Notes: generated from the letters alone by a model not told the origin. DNA of 64,000 nucleotides from Chloroflexi bacterium OLB15 (GCA_001567085.1 LMZS01000157.1:1-64000); one strand, 5' to 3'. Counted from the first letter of the stretch, positions 40,063-51,346 are shown. A program made the numbers and translations.

Positions 40063-40995
40063 ATGAACCAAACACTGACCACAATTGACGGTATTCGCGT
40101 CGGGCAGGCGCAGGATTTTGAGGCGATGACCGGCTGCACAGTAATTTTATGCCCGCCAAATACGGTGGGGGGCATAGATCAACGCGGCGGCGCGCCCGGC
40201 ACTCGCGAAACTGATCTGCTGCGCCCGATGCACATGGTTCAGCATATTCACGCGCTGGTGCTGGCCGGAGGCAGCGCCTTCGGACTGGCGGCGGCTGATG
40301 GCGTAATGCGCTACCTTGAGGAGCAGGGTACTGGCTACGCGGCAGGCGATCATATCGTGCCGATTGTGCCAGCGGCCATCCTGTTCGATCTGGATGTTGG
40401 GAATGGCAAGCGGCGGCCTGATGCGGCGATGGGCTATGAAGCCTGTCAGAACGCAGCGGCTGATCCCGTGAAATCTGGCAGCGTAGGCGCTGGCACAGGC
40501 GCGACGATTGGCAAATTTATGGGCATCAGCCAGAGCAGCAAAGGGGGCATTGGCAGCGCAGCGCAGGATTTAGGCGGCGGGCTGAAAGTTGCGGCCTTAT
40601 TTGCCGTAAACGCGCTGGGCAACGTGATCGCTGAAGATGGCAGCATCCTTGCAGGCGTTCGCAGCCCAATGGATAACAATACGTATATGAATCCGCTGGA
40701 TTTATTGAAAATGGGGCGCGGCGCGCCGCCCGATGACGCAGCCAAAAATACGGTGATCGGCGTCGTGGCAACCAATGCCAAACTCACAAAAGAAGAAGCG
40801 AATCAGGTAGCGCAGGCGGCGCATGATGGACTTGCCCGTGCAGTCCTTCCAGCGCATACGCCATTTGATGGCGACACCATCTTCGCGCTGGCGACGGGCA
40901 GCGTTGAAGCAGATGTTTTCACCGTGAGCGCGTTTGCGGCTGAGGTCGCGGCTGCCGCGATTCGGGATGCGGCGAGAATGGCAGGGCGAAAATAA
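40063..40995 (+). CDS. P1-family peptidase (DmpA, S58), aminopeptidase-like
   Basis: 310 aa. MEROPS family S58 proteins are made as precursors and cleave themselves before a Ser in a Gly-Ser motif; KSGSVGAGTGAT here is the probable site. ALVLAGGSAFGLAAADGV and PIVPAAILFDL are conserved. Mature enzymes remove N-terminal residues, including D-amino acids, from peptides. No signal peptide. It stands alone between the ABC exporter and a hypothetical gene. Confidence 0.87.
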   Translation: MNQTLTTIDGIRVGQAQDFEAMTGCTVILCPPNTVGGIDQRGGAPGTRETDLLRPMHMVQHIHALVLAGGSAFGLAAADGVMRYLEEQGTGYAAGDHIVPIVPAAILFDLDVGNGKRRPDAAMGYEACQNAAADPVKSGSVGAGTGATIGKFMGISQSSKGGIGSAAQDLGGGLKVAALFAVNALGNVIAEDGSILAGVRSPMDNNTYMNPLDLLKMGRGAPPDDAAKNTVIGVVATNAKLTKEEANQVAQAAHDGLARAVLPAHTPFDGDTIFALATGSVEADVFTVSAFAAEVAAAAIRDAARMAGRK

Positions 40996-41009
40996 GTGCG
41001 AAAATCACC

Positions 41010-41603
41010 CTATCGCCACATTTTTTCGAGCCAGTCAAGCAGCTTGCCCGTGATTTCAGTCGTCACGCGGGCGGCGGCTTCATGGCCGTGATTGGAAAAA
41101 GCGTAAAAGCTGTAGAAATGGCGTCCCGGCGTGGCGATCACGTAATCCTGTTCCCAGCGCGCTTGCCCCCATAAAAAGGAAGCTGCTTCCTGCGCGCGCA
41201 TCGCATCCAGCCATTGCCCGCGATCCAGATCGCTTAAGCGCAGCGGAGAGAAGCCCAAGCCTAGCATGGAGCCGATGGCAAACACAAATGATACAGCGCG
41301 GGTTTCGCCATTCACCTCAACTCGCAGCGAAGCCGCGCCATCCTGTGTGGCAAGCAGCGCCACCCCGCGCCGGGGATTCAGCCCGGTAGTGCGGAAACTG
41401 GAGAGAGACATCAAAGGCATAGCCGGATAGCGGCTGGCAAGCTCACGATCAAGGTTGACTTCACCGTTGAAATACTGCTGCAATACCAGCGGCGGCGCTT
41501 TTTGCAGCAGATCGCGCTGAGGGGCATTTTGTGCCTCGCCGCTGCGCCCCAGCCCGCGCCGTGAAGGAATGGTTGGATTATTGAATGCTGCATCGTCAGC
41601 CAT
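41010..41603 (-). CDS. Hypothetical protein
   Basis: 197 aa, family not recognised. It has a disordered, charged N-terminus up to about residue 40, then an alpha/beta region with SFVFAIGSMLGLGFSPLRL and a C-terminal segment with YVIATPGRHFYSFYAFSNHG. No membrane segment or signal peptide. It is divergent from xylB and convergent with the DmpA-family gene. ATG 41603 is preferred over an upstream ATG at 41612. Confidence 0.6.
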   Translation of the reverse strand: MADDAAFNNPTIPSRRGLGRSGEAQNAPQRDLLQKAPPLVLQQYFNGEVNLDRELASRYPAMPLMSLSSFRTTGLNPRRGVALLATQDGAASLRVEVNGETRAVSFVFAIGSMLGLGFSPLRLSDLDRGQWLDAMRAQEAASFLWGQARWEQDYVIATPGRHFYSFYAFSNHGHEAAARVTTEITGKLLDWLEKMWR

Positions 41604-41694
41604 AGCGGTCAAATTTCTCTTATGAAGTACCCTGATTATAGCCTGTCCGTTACAATCAAAGCGTTATCCTTTGTCAGAAGGCGAAATTAAGCTT

Positions 41695-43176
41695 ATGGCC
41701 TACTTGCTCGGTTTGGATATTAGTACAACAGGCGCAAAGGCGCTGATCGTTGATCACACAGGTCAAGTGATCGCCTCGCACACAACGCCACAGCCGATCA
41801 GTACACCAAAGCCGCTGTGGAGTGAACAAAACCCGGCAGACTGGTGGGGGGGAATCGCCGCCTCGATCCGCGCGGCTTTAGCTGAAAGCGGTTTGAGAGG
41901 GGATGATATCGCCGCTGTTGGGCTTACCGGGCAAATGCACGGGCTGGTGCTGCAAGATGCGGCGGGGAATGTACTTAGGCCAGCCATTTTGTGGAATGAC
42001 CAGCGCACCGCGTCTCAATGCGAGCAGATCACCGAAAAAGTTGGCTTTCATCGTTTAATTGAACTTACAGGCAACCGCGCGCTGACCGGCTTCACCGCCC
42101 CTAAGATACTATGGGTGCAGGAAAATGAGCCGGAAGTTTACGCGAAAACAGCGCACTTTTTGCTGCCCAAAGATTATTTGCGCTTCAAGCTCACTGGCGA
42201 TTACGCGCTCGATCTTTCAGATGCCGCCGGAACTCTGCTGTTAGATGTCGCTAATCGCCGCTGGTCAACCGAAGTAATTGACGCATTGGGCATCCCCTAT
42301 GAATGGCTGCCCGCGCTGTTTGAAGGCACGGAGATCACCAGCATGGTCACGGCAACGGCGGCAACGGAAACTGGCTTGCGCGTGGGCACCCCAGTGGTTG
42401 GTGGCGGCGGCGATCAGGCGGCAGGCGCGGCGGGGGTTGGCGCGGTGCGCGAAGGTATCATTGGGCTGGCGGTAGGTACCTCTGGCGTAGTATTCGCGCC
42501 GCTGGAACGCTATGCCTACGAACCAGATGGGCTATTACATGCGTTCTGCCACGCGGCACCCGGCCTGTGGCATTTCATGGGGCGTGATGCTGAGCGCGGC
42601 AGGCAGTTTGCAGTGGTGGCGAGATTCACTTGCGCCGGGCGTTCGTTCGATGAGCTGGTAGGCGAAACTGCCGATATTCCCGCCGGCAGCGAAGGGCTGT
42701 TGTTCCTTCCCTACCTGACCGGCGAACGCACCCCACACCCTGACCCGCTGGCGCGCGGCGCTTTCGTCGGGCTAACAGTGCGCCATAGCAAAGCCCACAT
42801 GACCCGCGCCGTACTGGAAGGCGTCAGCTTCGGACTAAAAGACAGTTTTGAGCTGATGCGCGCGGCAGGAATGCCGGTCAGGCAGATACGCGTGCAGGGC
42901 GGCGGGGCAAAAAGCGCGATCTGGCGGCAAATTCTGGCTGATGTGCTGAACGCACCGCTGGCGCGCACCAGCACTACCGACGGCGCGGCTTTCGGCGCGG
43001 CTGTGCTCGCGGCAGTGGGCGCGAAGGTTTACCCGAATGTTCAAACAGCGTGCGAAGCGATGGTGCAAATCACCGATGAAACGCTGCCTTCCAGCCATGC
43101 GCCAGACTATATAAACCCGTATGCCTTATATCGCACACTCTATCCCGCCTTAAAGGAAACATTTACGCGAATCTAA
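41695..43176 (+). CDS. xylB: Xylulokinase (contains a compensated double frameshift)
   Basis: 493 aa FGGY kinase phosphorylating D-xylulose. GLDISTTGAKALIVDHTG, GLTGQMHGLV and LPKDYLRFKLTG are typical of XylB. Around residues 295-315 the sequence MGRDAERGRQFAVVARFTCAG does not fit the family, while the +1 frame reads MGVMLSAAGSLQWWRDSLAPG, the expected motif. An extra G at GGGG (42579-42582) and a missing G at GGG (42637-42639) explain it. Good matches resume with RSFDELVGE and FLPYLTGERTPHPDP. There is no isomerase gene beside it. ATG 41695 is preferred to a TTG at 41671. Confidence 0.88.
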   Translation: MAYLLGLDISTTGAKALIVDHTGQVIASHTTPQPISTPKPLWSEQNPADWWGGIAASIRAALAESGLRGDDIAAVGLTGQMHGLVLQDAAGNVLRPAILWNDQRTASQCEQITEKVGFHRLIELTGNRALTGFTAPKILWVQENEPEVYAKTAHFLLPKDYLRFKLTGDYALDLSDAAGTLLLDVANRRWSTEVIDALGIPYEWLPALFEGTEITSMVTATAATETGLRVGTPVVGGGGDQAAGAAGVGAVREGIIGLAVGTSGVVFAPLERYAYEPDGLLHAFCHAAPGLWHFMGRDAERGRQFAVVARFTCAGRSFDELVGETADIPAGSEGLLFLPYLTGERTPHPDPLARGAFVGLTVRHSKAHMTRAVLEGVSFGLKDSFELMRAAGMPVRQIRVQGGGAKSAIWRQILADVLNAPLARTSTTDGAAFGAAVLAAVGAKVYPNVQTACEAMVQITDETLPSSHAPDYINPYALYRTLYPALKETFTRI

Positions 43177-43227
43177 TGCGCTGCCGGTAAGATAGACGGA
43201 TGTTTCGTTCTGAATAAAGGGGAGTCA

Positions 43228-45225
<1,998 letters not shown>

Positions 45226-45244
45226 CATCCATCTGTGTATGACG

Positions 45245-45275
45245 ACAGGCGTACCCTAAAAGTACGCCTGTTTTT
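45245..45275 (+). terminator. Rho-independent terminator of ftsH
   Basis: CAGGCGTAC (45246-45254) pairs with GTACGCCTG (45262-45270) around a seven-base loop, followed by TTTTT. It lies 20 bases after the ftsH stop. Confidence 0.88.
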
Positions 45276-45660
45276 ATCCGCAGCGGTAGAACAGTGGTTG
45301 GCAGTATCGTTTTATTATTGCGAATTTCGCGAATGTTGGGTAATTTTTTTCGCGTTGGCAGCCTCTGATACCGTAGCGCCAGAAAATATAGAGTCCGAAG
45401 CTCATCGCGAGCAAAACACACGAACAGCGCGAGCAGCGTGCCGCCAGATACATCACCGGCTTCATAAAGCCTACACTGGCAAAGCAGAGATACAAATAGA
45501 AGCACATCTCGACGCTGCACCTGAACTGCTTATACAACCTGCGGATGCAGACGGTTAAGCTTTCGCCATCCAGCGAAAGTTTCCCACAGAATATAGGGTC
45601 TCGTGCCCGCTATTCATACAACACTAAACGTACACACGCTATCAAAGGGAGGCCGATTTT
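45276..45660. other. Intergenic region, possible small minus-strand gene
   Basis: A minus-strand frame (45537-45274, 87 codons from TTG) encodes a Cys-rich peptide with two hydrophobic stretches (YLYLCFASVGFM, LLAMSFGLYIFW). It has no recognised family and no clear ribosome site, and its end reaches into the ftsH terminator. I do not call it a gene with confidence. Otherwise nothing is seen here. Confidence 0.25.
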
Positions 45661-47661
45661 ATGCACCATGACCTCATCCTATTCGCGACGATCGCGATGG
45701 CAATCCTAACGGCCTTCGCAGGTGGTTTCATCGCCCGAAAACTGGGGCTGCCAACGCTGGTTGGTTATCTGATTGCCGGCATCGTGATCGGCCCGTTCAC
45801 GCCGGGTTTTGTCGGCGATACAGCCTCAATCAGCCAACTTGCCGAAATCGGCGTCATTTTTATGATGTTCGGCGTCGGGCTACACTTTTCGCTCAAAGAT
45901 TTATGGGCTGTGCGTAAAATCGCAATTCCCGGCGCAACCCTGCAAACGCTGGGCGCAACCTTGCTGGGCTTTGGGCTTACCCAACTCTGGGGATGGCCCG
46001 TCAGCGCGGGGTTGGTCGTCGGTTTAGCGATCTCCATCGCCAGCACGATTGTGCTGCTGCGGGGACTAACCGATAACGGCATGTTGAACACCGTTCACGG
46101 GCGGGTTGCTATCGGGTGGCTGGTTTTAGAAGACATCGCCACCGTAATCATCCTCGTTCTGATGCCCGCGTTGGTTGGCAGTACAGGCAACCTGCTTGAA
46201 AACCTGGTGATGGCGCTGCTTAAAACTGCCGTATTCATTGCGATTATGCTGTTTATCGGCGTGCGCTTCCTGCCCTGGTTGATCACCCATATTGCCTTCA
46301 CTCGTTCAAGAGAATTATTTCTGCTGGTCGTGATCGCCATTGCGCTGGGCACGTCGTTTATCGCCGCAGAATTGTTTGGCGTTTCGCTGGCGCTGGCGGC
46401 ATTCCTGGCGGGGGTAGTGCTTGGCGAGTCCAAAGCGCATCATCAGGTAGCGGCTGAAATCGGCCCGTTCCGCGATGTATTCGCCGTCCTGTTTTTTGTC
46501 TCGGTGGGGATGCTGGTCAACCCTGTATCAGTCATTAACAACCTTGGGCAGGTGCTGGCGCTCACTCTGTTGATCATCGTTGGCAAAAGCCTGTATACGC
46601 TGCTCTTAGGGCTGGTGCTGCCGGGATCGGGCATGACGATGCTGGTAGTCGCCGCCGGTTTAAGCCAGATCGGTGAATTTTCCTTCATTGTTGGGCAAAC
46701 CGGCGTGGAACTGGGGATTCTGGCGCAGGATCAGTACGGCTTGATTCTAGCGGCGGCGGTATTGTCAATCATCGTCAACCCGATGATGTTCAAATTGATA
46801 GAACCAACTGGCGAATTTCTGCGCGCCCACTTTCCCGCTTTCTGGAAGCGGCTGGATCACGGCAGGCCAATGCCTGAACCGCTGCGCAAAGGGATGAGCG
46901 ATCATGTGGTGATCGTCGGTTATGGGCGCGTGGGTATGCATGTCGGGCGCGTATTGGAAGAACTGGAGTTGCCTTATTTAGTGATTGAGCGTGACAGCGA
47001 GAATGCGTTGGTGCTGCAAAAAGCCGGAACAAGCACTTTATTAGGCGACGCGGCCAACTCCGAAATTCTGACTCATGCAGGACTGGGGCATGCCCGCGCA
47101 TTGGTTGTGACCGTACCAGACGAGACCACCGCTGAACTCGTTGTCGCGGCAGCACATGAGATCGCCCCGAATTTGCCCATTATCGCCCGCGCGGGTACTG
47201 AAGATGGGGTGCTAACGCTGGCTGAATATGGAGCGCTGCACATCATTCATCCTGAGCTTGAAGGCGGGCTGGAAATCGTTCGCCATACCCTGCTCACGCT
47301 GGGCTATCCTGTCGGGCAAATTCAGAGCTATGTAGATGCTGTGCGCGCAGACACCTATCGCGCTACTTACCCGGACGAAAAAGGCCATCGCGTGTTTGAC
47401 CAACTGGTGGCAACAGTACGTGGATTGGAGATCGGCTGGTTCCCAGTCTCAGAGAATAGTTCGGTAGTGGGTCAAACGCTGGCTGAAGCTAATCTGCGAG
47501 CAAGGATCGGAGCATCTATTATCGCCACTGTGCGCGATCAGCATGTGCTGCCCAACCCGAAATCAGACACCGTTTTTCTGGTTGGCGATATGGTCGGCTT
47601 AATCGGCAGCACGTCAGAGCTGGCAGAAGCAGAACGCATCCTCAACCCGGCGGCCGTGTAA
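45661..47661 (+). CDS. CPA2-family cation/proton antiporter with TrkA domains (KefB/YbaL type)
   Basis: 666 aa. Residues 1 to about 385 form a Na+/H+ exchanger domain with about 12 membrane segments; GRVAIGWLVLEDIATVIIL contains the conserved acidic pair region. Residues about 415-530 are a TrkA-N nucleotide-binding domain with HVVIVGYGRVGMHVG. The C-terminus is a TrkA-C domain. It probably exports K+ or Na+ in exchange for protons under nucleotide control. GGGAGG precedes the ATG. Confidence 0.9.
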   Translation: MHHDLILFATIAMAILTAFAGGFIARKLGLPTLVGYLIAGIVIGPFTPGFVGDTASISQLAEIGVIFMMFGVGLHFSLKDLWAVRKIAIPGATLQTLGATLLGFGLTQLWGWPVSAGLVVGLAISIASTIVLLRGLTDNGMLNTVHGRVAIGWLVLEDIATVIILVLMPALVGSTGNLLENLVMALLKTAVFIAIMLFIGVRFLPWLITHIAFTRSRELFLLVVIAIALGTSFIAAELFGVSLALAAFLAGVVLGESKAHHQVAAEIGPFRDVFAVLFFVSVGMLVNPVSVINNLGQVLALTLLIIVGKSLYTLLLGLVLPGSGMTMLVVAAGLSQIGEFSFIVGQTGVELGILAQDQYGLILAAAVLSIIVNPMMFKLIEPTGEFLRAHFPAFWKRLDHGRPMPEPLRKGMSDHVVIVGYGRVGMHVGRVLEELELPYLVIERDSENALVLQKAGTSTLLGDAANSEILTHAGLGHARALVVTVPDETTAELVVAAAHEIAPNLPIIARAGTEDGVLTLAEYGALHIIHPELEGGLEIVRHTLLTLGYPVGQIQSYVDAVRADTYRATYPDEKGHRVFDQLVATVRGLEIGWFPVSENSSVVGQTLAEANLRARIGASIIATVRDQHVLPNPKSDTVFLVGDMVGLIGSTSELAEAERILNPAAV

Positions 47662-47682
47662 TGCTGATTCGCTCCAGCACGG

Positions 47683-48222
47683 CTAAATCTTCCGCCGCTG
47701 GTCTAGTTCGCGCAGTTCTTCGGCAACTGCATGCGCGCGGGCTTTGACAGCGGGTGATGGGCTTTGCAAAGCCACCATCAACCAGCCGCGAAACTCATGC
47801 ATCAGCGCGGGATGCGCCTGCGCCAGCGCGTAGCCAGACGAAACACAAAACGCCTGCGTGATCCTGCTGCCTGACGTTCGGAAGTAACGGCGCAAACTTT
47901 CAAACGCCTTCTTCGCCTGCGCTTCGTCTAATTTCAGGCGCGGCAGCATCTGGGCAACATGCCATTCCACTTCCTGCTGCTGGATCAAAACAGCATCGCT
48001 CAATAAGCGTTCAGCGTAGGGCTGAAGCAGCTCCGGGTTGATCGCGCTGGCCTTCTCAATCGCATCCGCAGCACGCATCCGAATCAATTCATCTGGCGAA
48101 AAGATGCCTTCAAAGACAGATGCGAAACGCGCAGGATTATCCACAATATCTTGCGCAACCTGATCCGCTTCCCCCTTTGATCGCAGATCGCCACCCTCAA
48201 GGCGCTGCAAATCATTTTGCAT
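47683..48222 (-). CDS. HEAT-like helical repeat protein, unknown function
   Basis: 179 aa, fully alpha-helical, with repeating helix pairs like SPDELIRMRAADAIEKAS and EVEWHVAQMLPRLKLDE that resemble HEAT/armadillo repeats. No catalytic motif, signal or membrane segment. It starts at ATG 48222, since upstream in-frame residues are unlikely. It converges with the antiporter gene and lies downstream of fusA2 on the same strand. Confidence 0.6.
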   Translation of the reverse strand: MQNDLQRLEGGDLRSKGEADQVAQDIVDNPARFASVFEGIFSPDELIRMRAADAIEKASAINPELLQPYAERLLSDAVLIQQQEVEWHVAQMLPRLKLDEAQAKKAFESLRRYFRTSGSRITQAFCVSSGYALAQAHPALMHEFRGWLMVALQSPSPAVKARAHAVAEELRELDQRRKI

Positions 48223-48319
48223 GGATCGTCGTTCCCAGTTTACGTTATGGCACAAATTGATACAGTGGGGGCGGTGAATGCTGCGATGTGAATAGCGTAT
48301 TACATATCTAGATTGGGCA

Positions 48320-48351
48320 GCAGGGTGGCCCAGTATATGCGGCCACCCTGC
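48320..48351 (-). terminator. Hairpin downstream of the EF-G-like gene
   Basis: GCAGGGTGGCC (48320-48330) and GGCCACCCTGC (48341-48351) form a perfect 11-base-pair stem with a ten-base loop, nine bases after the stop of the EF-G-like gene. No T run follows on the minus strand. Confidence 0.6.
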
Positions 48352-48359
48352 ATTTAACT

Positions 48360-50432
48360 TTACTCGCTGCTGTGCGGCTTGTACGAGTCGATCAGCGGCT
48401 TGGCGATATGTCCTGGAACATTATCGTAATGGCTAAATTTCATGGTGTAGAAGCCGCGCCCGCCAGTCATTGAACGCAGATCGTTCCCATAGCGCATCAT
48501 TTCTGAAAGCGGCACCTGCGCCGAAACCACGCTGCGCGGGCCTTCAGTATCCATGCCCTGCACCTTCGCGCGGCGGGTGTTCAAGTCGCCTAAAATATCG
48601 CCCATCATAGATTCCGGCACAGTGACCTGCACATCCATGATCGGCTCACGGAGCACCGGGCCAGCCGCCAGGAATGCTTCTTTGAAGGCTTCACGCCCGG
48701 CGATCTGGAAGGCAATATCTTTCGAGTCTACCGGATGTTCCTTGCCGTCATAAACGGTGGCTTTGACATTAACTACCGGGTAACCTGCAATCACGCCCGT
48801 GCCCAGCACCGATTGAATGCCCTTATCTATGGAAGGCTCGTATGATTTTGAAACCGCGCCGCCGAACACGTCCCACGCAAAAGCGTAATCAGAATCGGCA
48901 TTCGGCTCTACGTGCATCGAAACTTCGCCAAACTGCCCTGCGCCGCCGGTTTGTTTCTTGTGGCGATACGTGGCAGATGCCTTTTTGGTCACGGTTTCGC
49001 GATAGGGCACTTTGGGCATCCCGGTCACCAACCCTACGCCCAGCTTACCCGCGCGGCTAATGGCGACGGCGACATGCGTTTCGCCCATGCCTTCAAGGAT
49101 GGTTTGCTTAATATCCGCGTCCTGCCGCCAGCGCAGCGTGGGATCGGCTTCTGAAAGGCTGGTGAGCATCGCGCCCATCTTGGCGCTGTCTTGCTGGGTT
49201 TTTGGCTCAACCGATACCATATACAGCGGATCGGGATAGGTTGGACGGGTGATTTGCAGCGGGTTATCTTTGGCGCTGAACGTATCGCCCGTTTTGGTGT
49301 GGTTCAGCTTGGCAACCACGCCAATATCGCCAGCATGCAGTTTTTCGATGACAACCTGTTCCTTACCGCGCAAGGTCATCAAGCTGGCGAAGCGCTCATC
49401 TTGCTGCCGTACCGAATTATAGTAAGTGCCGTTGGCCGCAATGGAGCCGCTGAAAATGCGGAAATAGTTGAGCGTGCCAACAAATTTATCGTTACTGGTT
49501 TTGAATACATACGCGGCCAGTGGGCCACTGTCGCTTTGTGGGGCATACAGGAACGTGGTTTCGCCCTGCGCGTTCACCACCTGTACGCGGCGTTCACTGG
49601 GCGGCGCAACGTACACATTCATCGCTTCAAGCAGCGGCACAGTGCCGATATTTTTCGCGCCAGAGGTGACGAAAATCGGCACCGTTTTCAGATAGGCATC
49701 GCGGGCTGCTTTGCGCATACCATCGCGGATTTCTTCGTTAGTCAGTTCGCCTTCAGCGAAATATTTTTCAATCAGTTGATCGTCAGCTTCGGCGGCAGCT
49801 TCTACCAACACAGTTCGCGCGGCTTTAGCGGTCTCTTCCAGCTCGGCAGGCAGGTCGCTGCGATCTTTCCCCGGCCCCAAATAGGCCTTCATCGTTAGTA
49901 AATTGATCACCCCGCTAAAACTTTGTTCCTGCCCAATTGGCAGCATCACTGGGATGAACTTGTATTCGGGAAAATGTGCCTTCAGGCTTTCGACGGTCTT
50001 TTCAAAATTCGCGTTTTCACGATCCATTTTATTGATCGTGACGATGATCGGCTGCTGGTAGGCTTCGGCATATTCCCATGCCACTTCGGTGCCTACTTCC
50101 ACGCCCGAAACAGCATCTACCACCACGATCACCGAGTCCGCTACGCGGACGGCATTTTTCACTTCGCCAAGAAAGTCAGTATACCCGGGGGTATCCAGAA
50201 TATTAATTTTGGTGTCTTCAAATTCAACGGGAACAAGCGAGGTAGACAGGGAAAGGCCGCGCTCTCTTTCTTCGTCATCCCAGTCAGAAACCGTATTTTT
50301 ATCTTCAATACGCCCCTGCCGGGTGATCGCGCCAGTGTTTAATAAGAGCGCCTCAACCAGCGTTGTTTTGCCGGAACCTTGATGGCCGACGAAGGCAACA
50401 TTGCGCAGGTGCTCGGTCGTATACTCTCTCAT
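48360..50432 (-). CDS. Elongation factor G-like protein, FusA2 type
   Basis: 690 aa translational GTPase. GHQGSGKTTL is G1, DTPGYTDFLG is G3, and NKMD is G4. In canonical EF-G the G3 reads DTPGHVDF; the DTPGY form marks the EF-G-2 paralogue group, whose exact role is unsettled. The full five-domain EF-G layout is present. The gene stands alone here, not in a str operon with S12 and S7, which supports the paralogue assignment. Confidence 0.88.
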   Translation of the reverse strand: MREYTTEHLRNVAFVGHQGSGKTTLVEALLLNTGAITRQGRIEDKNTVSDWDDEERERGLSLSTSLVPVEFEDTKINILDTPGYTDFLGEVKNAVRVADSVIVVVDAVSGVEVGTEVAWEYAEAYQQPIIVTINKMDRENANFEKTVESLKAHFPEYKFIPVMLPIGQEQSFSGVINLLTMKAYLGPGKDRSDLPAELEETAKAARTVLVEAAAEADDQLIEKYFAEGELTNEEIRDGMRKAARDAYLKTVPIFVTSGAKNIGTVPLLEAMNVYVAPPSERRVQVVNAQGETTFLYAPQSDSGPLAAYVFKTSNDKFVGTLNYFRIFSGSIAANGTYYNSVRQQDERFASLMTLRGKEQVVIEKLHAGDIGVVAKLNHTKTGDTFSAKDNPLQITRPTYPDPLYMVSVEPKTQQDSAKMGAMLTSLSEADPTLRWRQDADIKQTILEGMGETHVAVAISRAGKLGVGLVTGMPKVPYRETVTKKASATYRHKKQTGGAGQFGEVSMHVEPNADSDYAFAWDVFGGAVSKSYEPSIDKGIQSVLGTGVIAGYPVVNVKATVYDGKEHPVDSKDIAFQIAGREAFKEAFLAAGPVLREPIMDVQVTVPESMMGDILGDLNTRRAKVQGMDTEGPRSVVSAQVPLSEMMRYGNDLRSMTGGRGFYTMKFSHYDNVPGHIAKPLIDSYKPHSSE

Positions 50433-50761
50433 AATTAAGAACCCTTTGTTTTTGCCTCTGCGATACGTTACGCAAAGCAGAAATTCAGCCGGCTAACAGC
50501 CCGTTTACCACCTCCATGAAGGCCAATGATGTTGTGATGTGTGTTTTGTAAACAGCGTTTTAAGAGGCTAGCTCTGCTTCGTTCTCTCGAAAATTCTAAG
50601 ACGCGGTTAAACCAATGTCAAAAACGTTCTTAAACAGCAAAACAAAGAATAAATAAAGCATTAAGAAATGAATAATTCATGAATAGTACTTAAGTCTATT
50701 GACTTTACGTTTCGATACATGATAACCTCCCCAATAAGCTTTTATTTAGGAGGGAAGTGTC
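50433..50761. other. AT-rich divergent intergenic region
   Basis: This region is visibly richer in A and T than its neighbours and holds the promoters for the EF-G-like gene and the Flp pilin. TTGACT (50699-50704) is a candidate -35 for the pilin, with a weak -10. AGGAGGG (50748-50754) is the pilin ribosome site. No other gene is seen. Confidence 0.4.
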
Positions 50762-50908
50762 ATGATTTATCAACCGCGTGAAGAGGGTCAAGGCCTTGTT
50801 GAATATGCCCTTATCCTCGTTTTGGTTGCCGTCGTCGTGATCGTCATTCTGGCGCTGCTCGGCCCGGCCATCGGTAACATTTTCTCGAACATCGTCAACG
50901 CGCTCTAA
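50762..50908 (+). CDS. Flp-family type IVb pilin
   Basis: 48 aa. EEGQGLVEYALILVL gives the prepilin cleavage motif G-xxxEY, with cleavage expected after the Gly, followed by one long hydrophobic segment. This is the layout of Flp/Fap pilins assembled by Tad secretion systems and anchored in the membrane until use. A strong AGGAGGG site lies eight bases upstream, and a terminator follows. No Tad machinery or prepilin peptidase is encoded in this window. Confidence 0.85.
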   Translation: MIYQPREEGQGLVEYALILVLVAVVVIVILALLGPAIGNIFSNIVNAL

Positions 50909-50936
50909 TTTCAATTCGCACTTAACGTTCGGCAGG

Positions 50937-50967
50937 CAGGGCGTCTTTTGACGCTCTGTTTGTTTTT
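50937..50967 (+). terminator. Rho-independent terminator of the Flp pilin gene
   Basis: CAGGGCGTC (50937-50945) pairs with GACGCTCTG (50950-50958), one G-T pair, around TTTT, followed by TTTGTTTTT. Confidence 0.85.
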
Positions 50968-51092
50968 ACCGCCCCGTTCTGCAAAAACCAGATTTTTTTA
51001 AGGTGCGCCGTCTCATTTGTACCAGAAGATGCAACAAAAAAAGGTATTTAGTGCCAAATAACGTCTTTTTCATGTCAAATGTCATAAAACGG

Positions 51093-51120
51093 TTGACTTT
51101 CCTGTTAGCTCCTCTATAAT
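51093..51120 (+). promoter_or_regulatory. Sigma-70-type promoter of the candidate structured RNA
   Basis: TTGACT (51093-51098), 16 bases, TATAAT (51115-51120). The -10 is perfect. Transcription would begin about 51127. Confidence 0.7.
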
Positions 51121-51126
51121 TCGGCA

Positions 51127-51275
51127 CGATTTTAAGAAAAGGGGGAGCAGCAGGCGAACTCTTAAAAGAGTGCCTGGCTGCAAAAGTATCGTTGGTTCTT
51201 GTTCGATTGTGATAGCCAATAAAAACTCGGCATCCCACGTCTTTACGTAGGGAAAGTCGAGTTTTTCGTTTTTTT
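51127..51275 (+). ncRNA. Candidate structured small RNA or rpsA leader attenuator
   Basis: About 145 bases bounded by a promoter and an intrinsic terminator. The 5' part has a purine run (AAAAGGGGGAG) and a bipartite hairpin with GCAGCAGGC and GCCTGGCTGC arms (51146-51181), with an inner ACTCTT/AAGAGT stem. A weaker TTGG/CCAA stem follows. The terminator pairs AAAAACTCG (51221-51229) with CGAGTTTTT (51258-51266) around an inner ACGT stem, then a T-rich tail. No long reading frame with a ribosome site is seen. It does not match an RNA class I know. It could be independent, or a leader controlling ribosomal protein S1, whose gene starts 72 bases later. Confidence 0.55.
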
Positions 51276-51346
51276 GCCCTGTCCTTCAGAACACCAACAC
51301 CATTTTCCACCAATATCGCCCATCTGAGTTGTTTAGGGAGTCATGT

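Noticed and set aside
45274-45537. Minus-strand Cys-rich small frame after ftsH
   Set aside because: Two hydrophobic stretches are suggestive, but there is no ribosome site and another frame is equally open. Mentioned only as a weak possibility.
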